A stretch of 64,000 bases of DNA from Curtobacterium sp. SGAir0471 (GCF_005490985.1 NZ_CP027869.1:1426001-1490000), one strand, 5' to 3'; counted from the first letter of the stretch, positions 26,622-35,734 are shown. The notes: generated by a model from the sequence alone, not told the origin. Translations and numbers: made by a program.

Positions 26622-28238
26622 ATGGCATCCGTGAACAAGTGGGGCAGGCGCGGCATCGCGCTCGGCGCCGGAGTGGCAGCGACGGCGCTGGTGCTGACCG
26701 GCTGCGCGAGCAGCAGCGTCTCCGACACCGAACTGAACGGCCTGAGCATCGGGACGACGGACAAGGTCACGTCCCTCGACCCGGCCGGCTCGTACGACAA
26801 CGGCTCGTTCGCCGTGCAGAACCAGGTGTTTCCCTTCCTGATGAACACCCCGGTCGGCAGCCCGGACGTCAAGCCGGACATCGCCGAGAGCGGCGAGTTC
26901 ACGAACGACACGACGTACACGGTGAAGCTCAAGAGCGGGCTGAAGTTCGCGAACGGGCACGACCTGACCTCGAGCGACGTGAAGTTCTCGTTCGAGCGCG
27001 AGCTGAAGATCAACAACGAGAACGGCCCGCAGTCCCTGCTCGCCAACCTCAAGAGCATCGACACCCCGGACGACACCACGGTCGTGTTCAACCTCGACCA
27101 CGCCGACCAGACCTGGCCGCAGGTGCTCTCGAGCCCCGCCGGTCCGATCGTCGACGAGCAGGTGTTCTCGGCGGACAAGCTCACCCCGGCGGCGGACATC
27201 GTCAAGGGCAACGCGTTCGCCGGGCAGTACGAGATCACCTCGTACAAGGAGAACGACACCATCCAGTACAAGGCGAACCCGAACTACGACGGGCTCCTCG
27301 GCAAGGCGAAGACCGACGAGGTCACCGCCAGCTACTACACCAAGGAGACCGACCTCAAGCTCGCCGTGCAGAAGGGCGACGTCGACGTGGCGTACCGCTC
27401 CCTGACGCCGACCGACATCGCGGACCTCCGCAAGGACGACTCCGTCAAGGTCTACGACGGCCCCGGCGGCGAGATCCGCTACCTCGTCTTCAACTTCAAC
27501 ACGCAGCCGTTCGGCGCGAGCCAGTCCGACGCGGACCAGGCGAAGGCCCTGGCCGTCCGCCAGGCCGTCGCGGACGTCGTCGACCGCGAGAAGATCGCGA
27601 AGGACGTGTACAACAACACGTACTCGCCGCTCTACTCGATGGTGCCGGACGGCCTGACCGGCGCCGCGAAGCCCTTCGAGGAGCTCTACGGCAACGGCAG
27701 CGGCGGCCCCGACGTCGACAAGGCGAAGGAGACCCTGTCGAAGGCGGGCGTCAGCGGCAAGGTGCAGCTCGACATCCAGTACGCGCCGGACCACTACGGC
27801 TCGACCTCGGACGACGAGTACGCCGAGCTCAAGACGCAGCTCGAGAACTCGGGCCTGTTCACCGTGAACATCCAGTCGACGGTCTACACGACCTACGCGC
27901 AGGAGCGCACGAAGGACGCCTACCCCGTGTACCAGCTCGGTTGGTTCCCGGACTTCTCGGACGCCGACAACTACCTGTCGCCGTTCTTCACGAAGGACAA
28001 CTTCGTGCAGAACCACTACGACGACCCGGAGATCCAGCAGCTCATCTCCGAGGAGCAGCAGGAGTCCGACAAGGACAAGCGCGCCGAGCTCATCGAGCAG
28101 GCGCAGGAGCGTGAGGCGACGCAGATCTCGACGCTGCCGCTCCTGCAGGGCAAGTCCGTCGCGGTCGCGGGCAAGGACGTCAAGGGCCTGACCCTCGACT
28201 CCTCGTACAAGTTCCGCTACGCGACCCTCTCCAAGTAA
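26622..28238 (+). CDS. ABC importer substrate-binding lipoprotein (peptide/Opp-Dpp family)
   Basis: A 538-residue family 5 extracytoplasmic solute-binding protein. A lipoprotein signal (about 1-27) ends in the lipobox LTGC, with Cys anchored after cleavage. The mature part shows the SBP_bac_5 pattern (KVTSLDPAGSYDN, NDTTYTVKLKSGLKFANGHDLTSSDV, then YQLGWFPDFSDADNYLSPFF). Family members bind peptides, opines, nickel or sugars, so the ligand cannot be named. ATG 26622 follows GAGAGAG. A 14-bp hairpin separates it from the permease genes, a typical mRNA-stability feature giving more binding protein than membrane parts. Confidence 0.94.
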   Translation: MASVNKWGRRGIALGAGVAATALVLTGCASSSVSDTELNGLSIGTTDKVTSLDPAGSYDNGSFAVQNQVFPFLMNTPVGSPDVKPDIAESGEFTNDTTYTVKLKSGLKFANGHDLTSSDVKFSFERELKINNENGPQSLLANLKSIDTPDDTTVVFNLDHADQTWPQVLSSPAGPIVDEQVFSADKLTPAADIVKGNAFAGQYEITSYKENDTIQYKANPNYDGLLGKAKTDEVTASYYTKETDLKLAVQKGDVDVAYRSLTPTDIADLRKDDSVKVYDGPGGEIRYLVFNFNTQPFGASQSDADQAKALAVRQAVADVVDREKIAKDVYNNTYSPLYSMVPDGLTGAAKPFEELYGNGSGGPDVDKAKETLSKAGVSGKVQLDIQYAPDHYGSTSDDEYAELKTQLENSGLFTVNIQSTVYTTYAQERTKDAYPVYQLGWFPDFSDADNYLSPFFTKDNFVQNHYDDPEIQQLISEEQQESDKDKRAELIEQAQEREATQISTLPLLQGKSVAVAGKDVKGLTLDSSYKFRYATLSK

Positions 28239-28252
28239 CACCGGCGTCGGCC

Positions 28253-28285
28253 CACGGGGGCGTTCCCACGAGGAGCGCCCCCGTG
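28253..28285 (+). terminator. Intercistronic hairpin after binding-protein gene
   Basis: CACGGGGGCGTTCC (28253-28266) pairs with GGAGCGCCCCCGTG (28272-28285) with one G-U pair and a 5-nt loop. It lies inside the operon, so partial termination or 3' protection of the upstream message is more likely than full termination. Confidence 0.75.
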
Positions 28286-28322
28286 AGCGCGTCCCGAACG
28301 GCACCGAAAGGCACCCGTCCCC

Positions 28323-29429
28323 GTGACCCTCAGCACCCCCGAGGCGACACCGGAGCTGGCCACCGACCCCACCAAGCCCCAGGCACAGCGACGTGCCCGC
28401 GGGCAGGGCGGCGGGCTCGGCCGGTACATCCTGGTCCGCTTCCTCCTCATCTTCCCGACGGTCTTCATCCTGGTGACCCTCGTCTTCTTTCTGATGCGTG
28501 TCATCGGGAACCCGATCACCGCGTCCGTCGGCGGGCGGCTCACCCCGACGCAGCTGCAGGAGCGCCTGCACGCCGCCGGGTACGACCGCCCGGTGATCGT
28601 CCAGTACCTCGAGTACCTCGGCAACATCGTCCGCGGTGACTTCGGCACGACGTCGACCGACAACCGACCGATCACCGAGATCATCGTCACGTACGGTGGT
28701 GCGACCGCCGAGCTCGTCTTCTACGCGCTCATCGTCGCGCTCGTGCTCGGCATCCCGCTCGGCATGCTCGCAGCGTACGTCCGCGACAAGTGGCCCGACG
28801 TGCTGTTCCGCGCCCTGGCGATCCTGACGTACGCGACGCCGGTGTTCTTCGGCGGCCTGCTGCTCAAGCTCGTCTTCTCGGTCTGGCTCGGCTGGCTCCC
28901 GCTCGGCGACCGTGCGTCGACCCGGGTCTCGCTCATCCTCGACAACATCCCCGGTGCGTCCGGCATCTACATCATCGACGCGCTCCGCACCGGCAACGCG
29001 CAGGTCATCGGCGACGTGCTGTCGCACGCCGTCCTGCCCGCGCTGACGCTCGGCCTGCTCACCGCCGGCATCTTCCTGCGGCTGGTGCGCGCCAACATGA
29101 TCGGCTCGCTCGGCTCCGAGTACGTCGACGCGGCGCGCTCACGGGGCGTCCGGGAGGCGCGGCTCGTCCGGACGCACGCCTTCCGTCCGGCGCTGGTCCC
29201 GATCATCACCGTGATGGGTCTGCAGATCGCCATGCTGCTCGGCGGGTCCGTCCTCACCGAGACCACCTTCGGGTGGCGCGGGCTCGGCTTCGAGCTCAAC
29301 CAGTACCTGTCGGCCCGCGACTTCGTCGCGGTCCAGGGCATCGTCGCGATGCTCGCGGTGATCGTCGCGGTGACGAACTTCATCGTCGACGTCGTCGCGG
29401 CGCTCATCGACCCGAGAGTGAGGTTCTAG
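28323..29429 (+). CDS. ABC importer permease (DppB/OppB type)
   Basis: A 368-residue inner-membrane permease of the peptide transporter family. A cytoplasmic N-terminus of about 38 residues precedes six transmembrane segments. The EAA loop reads YVDAARSRGVREARLVRTHAFRPALVPI. A GTG start follows GAAAGG. It acts with the next permease as the heterodimeric channel. Confidence 0.94.
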   Translation: MTLSTPEATPELATDPTKPQAQRRARGQGGGLGRYILVRFLLIFPTVFILVTLVFFLMRVIGNPITASVGGRLTPTQLQERLHAAGYDRPVIVQYLEYLGNIVRGDFGTTSTDNRPITEIIVTYGGATAELVFYALIVALVLGIPLGMLAAYVRDKWPDVLFRALAILTYATPVFFGGLLLKLVFSVWLGWLPLGDRASTRVSLILDNIPGASGIYIIDALRTGNAQVIGDVLSHAVLPALTLGLLTAGIFLRLVRANMIGSLGSEYVDAARSRGVREARLVRTHAFRPALVPIITVMGLQIAMLLGGSVLTETTFGWRGLGFELNQYLSARDFVAVQGIVAMLAVIVAVTNFIVDVVAALIDPRVRF

Positions 29430-29431
29430 CG

Positions 29432-30427
29432 ATGGCCGACACCTCGCTCGTCGACCGCCACGAGCCGCTCTGGAAGCGGCTCCCCGTGGTGGTCCAGCTC
29501 CGCAGGAGCACCGGCTGGCAGCGCGCCATGCTCATCACCGGCGTGGTCATCTGCGCCCTGTACCTCGTCGTCGCGATCGCCGCGCCGCTCATCGCCCCGT
29601 ACGGCTTCGGCCAGCTGCAGGGTGCCGACGGCCAGGGCTTCCCGCGCACCTCGCCGCCGAGCCCGGAGCACATCTGGGGCACGACGGTGGGTGGCTTCGA
29701 CGTCTTCAGCCGCGTCGTGTTCGGCGCCCGGACCGCGGTCCTCGTGGTCATCGTCGCCGTAGTCGTGTCGATCACCATCGGCGTGATCCTCGGCATGGTG
29801 TCCGGGTACATCGGCGGGTGGCTCGACCGGATCCTCGTCGTGGTGGCGGACGCGATCTACGCGTTCCCGTCGCTGCTGCTCGCGATCGTCGTGTCCATCG
29901 TCATCTCGGGCGGCAACTCGAGCTACTCCGGCGGCATCATCGCCGCGGCCATCTCGATCACCGTGGTCTACGTGCCGCAGTACTTCCGGGTCGTCCGCGC
30001 CGAGGCCGTCCGCCTGAAGAACGAGGCGTTCGTCGAGTCCGCCCGGGTCATCGGCACCAACCCCTGGCGCATCATGACCCGGCACGTGCTCCGCAACTCC
30101 ACCCGCAGCCTGCCGCTCATCCTGACGCTCAACGCCAGCGACGCGATCCTGACCCTCGCCGGCCTCGGCTTCCTCGGCTTCGGCATCGGTCCGACCAGCG
30201 GCGCCGAGTGGGGCTACGACCTCAGCCGCGCGCTGTCGGACGTCGCCTCGGGTGTCTGGTGGACCGGTGTCTTCCCGGGTGTCGCCATCGTGGTGCTCGT
30301 GCTCGGTGTGACCTTCATCGGTGAGAGCCTCAACGACATCTCCGACCCGCGCCTCCGCGCGCGCCGGCGACTGAAGCAGCTGGTGTCCCGCAAGCAGGCC
30401 GCCAGCACGGAAGGGGCGACGGCATGA
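29432..30427 (+). CDS. ABC importer permease (DppC/OppC type)
   Basis: The 331-residue partner permease with an OppC N-terminal segment, six membrane spans and the EAA motif FVESARVIGTNPWRIMTRHVLRN. ATG 29432 lies two bases after the preceding stop, and its own stop overlaps the ATPase ATG, giving tight translational coupling across the operon. Confidence 0.94.
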   Translation: MADTSLVDRHEPLWKRLPVVVQLRRSTGWQRAMLITGVVICALYLVVAIAAPLIAPYGFGQLQGADGQGFPRTSPPSPEHIWGTTVGGFDVFSRVVFGARTAVLVVIVAVVVSITIGVILGMVSGYIGGWLDRILVVVADAIYAFPSLLLAIVVSIVISGGNSSYSGGIIAAAISITVVYVPQYFRVVRAEAVRLKNEAFVESARVIGTNPWRIMTRHVLRNSTRSLPLILTLNASDAILTLAGLGFLGFGIGPTSGAEWGYDLSRALSDVASGVWWTGVFPGVAIVVLVLGVTFIGESLNDISDPRLRARRRLKQLVSRKQAASTEGATA

Positions 30428-32109
30428 CCGACGCAACGAACGACCAGCAGGGCCGGCCGGTCGCGGTCGTGGACGACCTGACCGTCACGTTCGCCACCGA
30501 CAACGGCGCGGTCGACGCGGTCAAGGGCGTCAGCCTCGACGTCCGTCCGGGCGAGGTCCTCGCCCTGGTCGGCGAGTCCGGTTCCGGCAAGTCCGTCACG
30601 GCCCGGAGCATGCTCCGACTGATGCCCGAGACGGCGACCCTCGGCGGTGCGGTGTACCTCGACGGCACCGACGTCGTCAGCGTCGGCGCAGCGAAGCTCC
30701 GCGAGCTCCGCGGCACCGCCGGCGCGATGGTCTTCCAGGAGCCGTCGACCGCGCTCAACCCGGTCTTCACCGTCGGGTGGCAGATCGCCGAGGGGCTCCG
30801 CGCGCACGGCGGTGTCTCGAAGAAGGAGGCCCGCGCCAAGGCGATCGACTACCTGCGTCGTGTCGGCATCCCGGACCCGGAGACGCGGGTCGACCACTAC
30901 CCGCACCAGTTCTCCGGCGGGCAGAAGCAGCGCGTGGTCATCGCGAGCGCACTGGCCCTCGAGCCGAGCGTCATCATCGCCGACGAGCCGACCACGGCCC
31001 TCGACGTGACGGTGCAGGCGGAGATCCTCGACCTGCTCCGCCGGTGCCGCGACGAGTTCGGCGCGGCGATCGTCATCATCACGCACAACATGGGCGTGGT
31101 GGCCGACCTGGCGGACCGCGTCGCCGTGATGTACCAGGGCGAGGTGGTCGAGGAGGCCCCGGTCGCGCAGCTCTTCGCCGCCCCGGAGGCCGACTACACG
31201 AAGCGCCTGCTCGCCGCGGTGCCCCGGCTCGAGGCGTCGACCGGCGCCGCCCGCCGGGCCGCGATCGCGACCGACGTCGAACCGCTCGTCAGCGCGAAGG
31301 GGCTCGAGATCGAGTACCCCGGCCGCCTCGGTGCGCACGCGTTCAAGGCCGTGAAGGGCGTCGACCTCGACATCCGACCGGGCGAGGTCCTCGGGCTGGT
31401 GGGGGAGTCGGGCTCCGGCAAGACCACCATCGGTCGGGCGATCGCGGGCCTCACGCGCATCACGGGCGGGTCGCTGAACGTCCTCGGTACGGAGATGCTC
31501 GGGTACCGCGAGCGGGACTTCAAGCGGCACCGCAAGGACATCGGGTTCGTGTTCCAGGACCCGGCGACCTCGTTCAACCCGCTGCTGACGATCGCCGAGT
31601 GCGTCGCCGAGCCGCTCGTCGTGCACGGCGAGGTGTCGAACCCGCGGGCCGCCCGGAAGCGTGTCGGCGAGCTGCTCGAGATGGTGCAGCTGCCGGCGTC
31701 CTACGGCGACCGCTACCCGCACGAGCTGTCGGGTGGTCAGCGGCAGCGTGCGTCACTCGCCCGCTCGATCGCCCTGCGGCCGAAGCTCCTCATCGCCGAC
31801 GAACCGACCAGCGCGCTCGACGTGTCGGTGCAGGCCCGCGTGCTGGAGCTCTTCCTCGAGCTGCAGCAGGACCTCGGGTTCGCGTCGCTGTTCATCAGCC
31901 ACGACCTCGCCGTCGTCGGCGCGCTGTCCGACCGCATCGCGGTGCTCTACCGCGGGGACCTGGTGGAGACGGGCACCACGGCAGAGGTCCTCGGCGCGCC
32001 GCAGCACCCCTACACGCAGCGCCTGCTCGCGTCGCTGCCGGTCCCGGACCCGGCGGAACAGGCGGAGCGACGGCGTACGCTGGTGGAACTGGAGAACGCC
32101 GGGTCCTGA
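30424..32109 (+). CDS. Fused double ATP-binding subunit (DppD-DppF type)
   Basis: A 561-residue protein carrying two complete ABC ATPases in one chain. Domain 1 (about 12-265) has GESGSGKSVTARS, FSGGQKQR and VIIADEPTTALD. Domain 2 (about 290-550) has GESGSGKTTIGRA, LSGGQRQRASLARS and LLIADEPTSALD. Both have intact Walker B Glu residues. Each half ends in an oligopeptide-type C-terminal region (VAQLFAAPEADYTKRLLAAVP; VLGAPQHPYTQRLLASLPVPD). Fusion of DppD and DppF homologues is common in actinobacteria. The single chain already supplies both nucleotide sites, so the extra ATPase downstream is surplus. Confidence 0.94.
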   Translation: MTDATNDQQGRPVAVVDDLTVTFATDNGAVDAVKGVSLDVRPGEVLALVGESGSGKSVTARSMLRLMPETATLGGAVYLDGTDVVSVGAAKLRELRGTAGAMVFQEPSTALNPVFTVGWQIAEGLRAHGGVSKKEARAKAIDYLRRVGIPDPETRVDHYPHQFSGGQKQRVVIASALALEPSVIIADEPTTALDVTVQAEILDLLRRCRDEFGAAIVIITHNMGVVADLADRVAVMYQGEVVEEAPVAQLFAAPEADYTKRLLAAVPRLEASTGAARRAAIATDVEPLVSAKGLEIEYPGRLGAHAFKAVKGVDLDIRPGEVLGLVGESGSGKTTIGRAIAGLTRITGGSLNVLGTEMLGYRERDFKRHRKDIGFVFQDPATSFNPLLTIAECVAEPLVVHGEVSNPRAARKRVGELLEMVQLPASYGDRYPHELSGGQRQRASLARSIALRPKLLIADEPTSALDVSVQARVLELFLELQQDLGFASLFISHDLAVVGALSDRIAVLYRGDLVETGTTAEVLGAPQHPYTQRLLASLPVPDPAEQAERRRTLVELENAGS

Positions 32110-32122
32110 CCCGACGCGACCA

Positions 32123-32169
32123 GCCTGGAGGCGCGACCCGCGTCGTCGACGCACGCCGCGCCTCCAGGC
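32123..32169. repeat. TGGAGGCGCG palindrome inside ABC operon
   Basis: GCCTGGAGGCGCG (32123-32135) pairs perfectly with CGCGCCTCCAGGC (32157-32169). It lies between the fused ATPase and the third ATPase, 14 nt after the stop. It may separate the core transporter transcript from the last two genes. Confidence 0.9.
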
Positions 32170-32252
32170 CGGTCACCTCCACGGCACCACAAACGACGCG
32201 ACACCGGTCCGTCGCGCAGGCCGCCGCCAGGGGGCGGCGTGGAAGGGGACCC

Positions 32253-33185
32253 ATGATCGCGGTGAACGGCCCGGCGGTCGTCGCAGACGACGTCTCGATC
32301 GAGTACCGGGGCGTGCGCGGCTCGGAGCCGATCCGGGCGGTCGACGGGGTCAGCCTGACCGTCCGCCAGGGCGAGATCCTCGCGCTCATCGGCGAGTCCG
32401 GGTCCGGCAAGAGCACCTTCGCCGCCGCGATCGCCGGTCAGCTCGGTGCGACCGGCGAGGGCGAGGGCGCGCACCGTCGGCAGATCGTCGGTGGCGAGCT
32501 CACCGTGCTCGGGCAGCACGTCCGCGGACTCCGTCCCTCGTCGCGGAAGGCGCAGCGCCTGACCGGCCGGATCGGCTACCTGCCGCAGGACGCCGCCGAC
32601 CGGTTGAGCCCCGACCTGACCGTCGGCGAGGCGATCGCCGAACCGATTTACGTCCGCGACCGGCGGTTCGACCGCCGGGAAGCCGGTCTCATGGTCGCGC
32701 GGCTCGTCGACGCCGTGCACCTGCCCCTCGGCATCATGCGGCTCAACACCTGGGAGCTGTCGAGCGGCCAGCGGCAGCGCGTCGCCCTCGCACGTGCCCT
32801 CATCCTCGAGCCGCAGCTCCTCGTCGCCGACGAACCCGCTCGTGGCGTCGACGTCCTGGTCCGCCAGTCGGTGCTCGAGGCCCTGACCAACCTGCAGCGC
32901 GGCCGGCAGTTCTCGGCCGTCGTGGTGTCGAGCGACCTCCGCGAGGCCCGGGCCCTCGCGGACCGCGTCGGCGTGCTCGCCGAGAGCCGTCTCGTCGGCC
33001 TCGGCACCTTCGACGAGGTCCTCGACAACCCCGTCGACCCGTACGTGCAGACGCTCGCCGCGACGGCCTCGCGCCCCGTGAAGCGCCGCACCCCCGCCAC
33101 CGGCGCACCGCGTCGTTCGTCCGCACCCCGTCGTCCGGTCGGCGCCGGTACGGGCCCCCGCGCCGAGCGTCAGGAGAACGCATGA
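32253..33185 (+). CDS. Additional oligopeptide-type ABC ATP-binding protein
   Basis: A 310-residue single ATPase with GESGSGKSTFAAA, a non-standard signature LSSGQRQRVALARAL (Ser in place of the first Gly), and Walker B LLVADEPARGVD. The C-terminus is Arg/Pro-rich. GGAAGGGGA (32241-32249) precedes ATG 32253. It follows a transporter that already has two nucleotide-binding domains, so it may serve as an alternative or regulatory ATPase. It is coupled by ATGA overlap to the dehydrogenase gene. Confidence 0.88.
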   Translation: MIAVNGPAVVADDVSIEYRGVRGSEPIRAVDGVSLTVRQGEILALIGESGSGKSTFAAAIAGQLGATGEGEGAHRRQIVGGELTVLGQHVRGLRPSSRKAQRLTGRIGYLPQDAADRLSPDLTVGEAIAEPIYVRDRRFDRREAGLMVARLVDAVHLPLGIMRLNTWELSSGQRQRVALARALILEPQLLVADEPARGVDVLVRQSVLEALTNLQRGRQFSAVVVSSDLREARALADRVGVLAESRLVGLGTFDEVLDNPVDPYVQTLAATASRPVKRRTPATGAPRRSSAPRRPVGAGTGPRAERQENA

Positions 33186-34204
33186 CCACCACCAGCGCAC
33201 CGGACACGGCGAGCAGCCGAGGGCACCGCGCGGTCGTCACGGACGCCGGCGCGCCGCTGCCCGTCGACCCGCCTGAAGCCGGGCCCGTCGCGATCCTGCC
33301 GACGGCGGCGGACCTGCACGCGGACGCGGTGCGGGACGTAGGCGGCACGGTCGGTGCGCTCGACACGGACACGCGGGGGATCGTCTGGCTCGACGCGCGC
33401 GACCCCGACGGGCTCGAGGCCGCGCTGGCCGAGGCACCGGGTGTCGGTTGGGTCCAGCTGCCCTTCGCCGGGGTCGACGCGTTCGCGCACCTGATCCAGG
33501 AGCACGGGGACCGGGTCCTCTTCACGTCGGCCAAGGGTGCGTACGCCGAGCCGGTCGCCGAGCACGCCCTCGCGCTGACGCTCGCGACGCTGCGGGTGCT
33601 GCAGAAGCGCGCTCGTGCGACTTCGTGGGCGACCGAGCCCGAGGGCGTGTCGCTCTACGGGCGGAACGTCGTCGTCATCGGTGCCGGTGGGATCGCGCTC
33701 GAGTACCTCCGGCTCGTCGCGCCGTTCGAGGTGTCCGTCACCGTCGTCCGGCGCTCGGGCGACCCGGTCCCCGGCGCCGACCGCACCGTCACGACCGATG
33801 CGCTCGACGAGGTCCTGCCGGAAGCTGACGTCGTCGTGGTCGCGGCGGCGATGACCTCGGGCACCGCGAAGCTGTTCGACGCCCGCCGGTTCGGGCTCAT
33901 GAAGCCGTCGGCGCGCCTGGTGAACATCGCCCGCGGGGGACTGGTCGACACCGACGCACTCGTCGCGGCGCTGCGCGAGGGCACGATCGCCGCCGCGGGT
34001 CTCGACGTGACGGACCCGGAGCCGCTGCCGGACGGCCACCCGCTGTGGGACGAACCGGGCGCGATCATCACGCCGCACCAGGCCGACACCCCGGACATGG
34101 TGGCGCCGCTGCTGGCCGAGCGCGTCCGCACCAATGCCAGGGCGTTCCTCGGCGGGACCGGCGACGGGTTCGTCGGCGTCGTGGACCCCGCTGCCGGGTA
34201 CTGA
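33182..34204 (+). CDS. D-2-hydroxyacid dehydrogenase family protein
   Basis: A 340-residue NAD(P)-dependent dehydrogenase reducing 2-keto acids or oxidising D-2-hydroxyacids. The nucleotide-binding loop reads VVVIGAGGIALEYLRL (third Gly of GxGxxG is Ala). The catalytic triad is Arg in VNIARGGLVDTDAL, Glu in VTDPEPLPDGHPLW and His in ITPHQAD. ATG 33182 overlaps the preceding ATPase stop, tying it to the importer; the imported compound may release or resemble a 2-hydroxyacid. Substrate is unknown. Confidence 0.88.
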   Translation: MTTTSAPDTASSRGHRAVVTDAGAPLPVDPPEAGPVAILPTAADLHADAVRDVGGTVGALDTDTRGIVWLDARDPDGLEAALAEAPGVGWVQLPFAGVDAFAHLIQEHGDRVLFTSAKGAYAEPVAEHALALTLATLRVLQKRARATSWATEPEGVSLYGRNVVVIGAGGIALEYLRLVAPFEVSVTVVRRSGDPVPGADRTVTTDALDEVLPEADVVVVAAAMTSGTAKLFDARRFGLMKPSARLVNIARGGLVDTDALVAALREGTIAAAGLDVTDPEPLPDGHPLWDEPGAIITPHQADTPDMVAPLLAERVRTNARAFLGGTGDGFVGVVDPAAGY

Positions 34205-34295
34205 GCGGCGACCGCGCGCGGGAACGCCCGGGGGAGCGCAGGGGCGGCGCGCCCGGGATGCGCGGCCGATGCGCGGAGCGGGCTCGGGGTGCTGC

Positions 34296-34301
34296 TATGC
34301 T
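34296..34301 (+). promoter_or_regulatory. -10 box of tRNA-Asn
   Basis: TATGCT about 40 nt before the mature 5' end. The leader contains the hairpin TGTTCGC (34311-34317) / GCGAACA (34331-34337), expected to be removed by RNase P. Confidence 0.5.
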
Positions 34302-34341
34302 GTTACCCGTTGTTCGCAAGACATTCGCCAGCGAACAGTGA

Positions 34342-34414
34342 TCCTCGATAGCTCAATTGGCAGAGCAGCCGGCTGTTAACCGGCAGGTTGTTGGTTCGAG
34401 TCCAACTCGGGGAG
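34342..34414 (+). tRNA. tRNA-Asn (GTT)
   Basis: A full cloverleaf can be drawn: acceptor TCCTCGA/TCGGGGA, D-stem GCTC/GAGC, anticodon stem GCCGG/CCGGC around loop CTGTTAA with anticodon GTT, T-arm GTTGG-TTCGAGT-CCAAC, discriminator G. The 3' CCA is not encoded. Confidence 0.96.
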
Positions 34415-34420
34415 CAGAAC

Positions 34421-34446
34421 GGCCCTCGTCCTTCGGGATGGGGGCC
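34421..34446 (+). terminator. UUCG-tetraloop terminator after tRNA-Asn
   Basis: GGCCCTCGTCC (34421-34431), loop TTCG, GGATGGGGGCC (34436-34446) form an 11-bp stem with two G-U pairs, six bases after the tRNA. The downstream sequence has only scattered T residues. Confidence 0.75.
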
Positions 34447-34522
34447 GCTTGCGTTCCCGGCGCGCCCCGAGGCGCCGTTCGGCTTCCGGCTGGCTCGCAG
34501 GCGCCGTCCGGGCGGAAGCTGT

Positions 34523-34528
34523 TAGCGT
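34523..34528 (+). promoter_or_regulatory. -10 box of lipoprotein gene (leaderless)
   Basis: TAGCGT ends six bases before GTG 34535, as at several other genes in this window. Confidence 0.55.
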
Positions 34529-34534
34529 TCACAG

Positions 34535-35062
34535 GTGATCACCGTGCGCCGAGCCCTCGCCGCGGTGGTCGTCGTCCTCGGCACGGCGGGGCTGAGCGCC
34601 TGCACCACCGGGCAGCCCGAGCCGGAGGACTCGTTCGACACCGCCGCTCGGTCGGAGGTCTCGGCGACGGGCAGCGCCCCGATCGTCTTCGCGTTCGTGT
34701 GCAGCGGCGCCGCGGACGGCAGCACCGACTCGGGCGACGAACCGAGCGACGATCCCGACGGCACGGCCGAGACGTACACCACCTACGCCGCCGTGTGGGA
34801 GGCCGAGCGCTCCGACTGCCGCGCCGAGCGCATCACCGGCACGGAGATGTCCGCGCAGCAGCGTGCCGCCGTGCGGGCGACCGACGGCGCCGCGACGCTC
34901 GAGGAGCTCGCGGCGACCTGCGCGGAGCGCGGGGCGTCGCCGTGGCGTGACGGCGTCTCGACGCCGGAGCAGGCCGACCTGGCAGCCGGACTCGTCGCGT
35001 ACTGCCCCGGGCACCCGGACCGCGACCGTCTGCAGGACGCGTTGACTGCCTACCGGGGCTGA
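34535..35062 (+). CDS. Putative secreted lipoprotein, unknown function
   Basis: A 175-residue protein with a short signal (Arg pair, hydrophobic stretch about 8-20) and lipobox LSAC, giving a lipid-anchored Cys at about residue 23. The mature domain has three further cysteines (FVCSGAADG, SDCRAERI, LAATCAERG, with another in VAYCPGHPD), suggesting disulfides, and an acidic Asp/Ser-rich stretch. I do not recognise the family. It stands alone between tRNA-Asn and def, with its own leaderless promoter. Confidence 0.8.
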   Translation: MITVRRALAAVVVVLGTAGLSACTTGQPEPEDSFDTAARSEVSATGSAPIVFAFVCSGAADGSTDSGDEPSDDPDGTAETYTTYAAVWEAERSDCRAERITGTEMSAQQRAAVRATDGAATLEELAATCAERGASPWRDGVSTPEQADLAAGLVAYCPGHPDRDRLQDALTAYRG

Positions 35063-35063
35063 G

Positions 35064-35078
35064 CCGCGCCTCCAGGCC
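35064..35078. repeat. CGCGCCTCCAGG half-palindrome
   Basis: CCGCGCCTCCAGGCC directly follows the lipoprotein stop. Only one arm of the palindrome family is present; no good partner arm lies nearby. Confidence 0.7.
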
Positions 35079-35158
35079 GGCCACCGTCGTCGGCGGGGCG
35101 CCGAGCGCAGGACCCTGCTCCGCGCGGAACGGGGTTCCGTGCGCAGAACACCGTTCCG

Positions 35159-35734
35159 TCAGCCCTCGGGGTGGTCGCGACCGGGCAGCCACGACTGCCC
35201 GGGCCCGCCCCAGCTGTTCTTGCGGATCGCCTTCGCGACCTGCTTGCCGTACGGGTGCACGAGCCGGTCCGCGTACAGGACGCCGTCGAGGTGGTCGTAC
35301 TCGTGCTGGAACACGCGGGCGAGCCAGCCGTGCGCCTCGATCTCGAAGGGCTCGCCGTCCTCGTCGACCGCGCGGAGCAGGACGCCCTCGGCACGGCGGA
35401 GCGGGAAGCGCTCGCCCGGGATCGAGAGGCAGCCCTCGGACTCCTCGTCCTCGTCGAGCTCCTCGACCGACTCCGGCACGGGCGGGGTGGTCCAGAGCAC
35501 CGGGTTCACGGCGACACCGCGGTGCAGGACCTCGTCGTCGTCGGTCCACGAGTACACGAACAACCGCTTGCCGACCCCGACCTGCGGACCTGCGAGGCCG
35601 ACCCCGGGGGCCAGGTCCATCGTCTCGTACATGTCCTGCACCAGGGCACGGAGGTCGTCGTCGAACGCCGTGACCTCGGTCGCACGCTCGTGGAGGACGG
35701 GTTCGCCGGTGATGCGGATGGGGAGGACGGGCAT
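35159..35734 (-). CDS. def: Peptide deformylase
   Basis: Def removes the N-formyl group from nascent proteins. All three signature motifs are present in the 191-residue product: GVGLAGPQVG, EGCLSIPG with the metal Cys, and QHEYDHLDG with the metal His pair and catalytic Glu. An acidic insert (ESVEELDEDEES) lies before the second motif. The minus-strand -10 TAACCT (35741-35746) is six bases from ATG 35734, predicting a leaderless mRNA. Confidence 0.96.
   Translation of the reverse strand: MPVLPIRITGEPVLHERATEVTAFDDDLRALVQDMYETMDLAPGVGLAGPQVGVGKRLFVYSWTDDDEVLHRGVAVNPVLWTTPPVPESVEELDEDEESEGCLSIPGERFPLRRAEGVLLRAVDEDGEPFEIEAHGWLARVFQHEYDHLDGVLYADRLVHPYGKQVAKAIRKNSWGGPGQSWLPGRDHPEG

Noticed and set aside
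34415..34534. Integration site or mobile element at tRNA-Asn
   Set aside because: No duplicated tRNA 3' end, integrase or foreign composition; the gap is explained by a terminator and a leaderless promoter.
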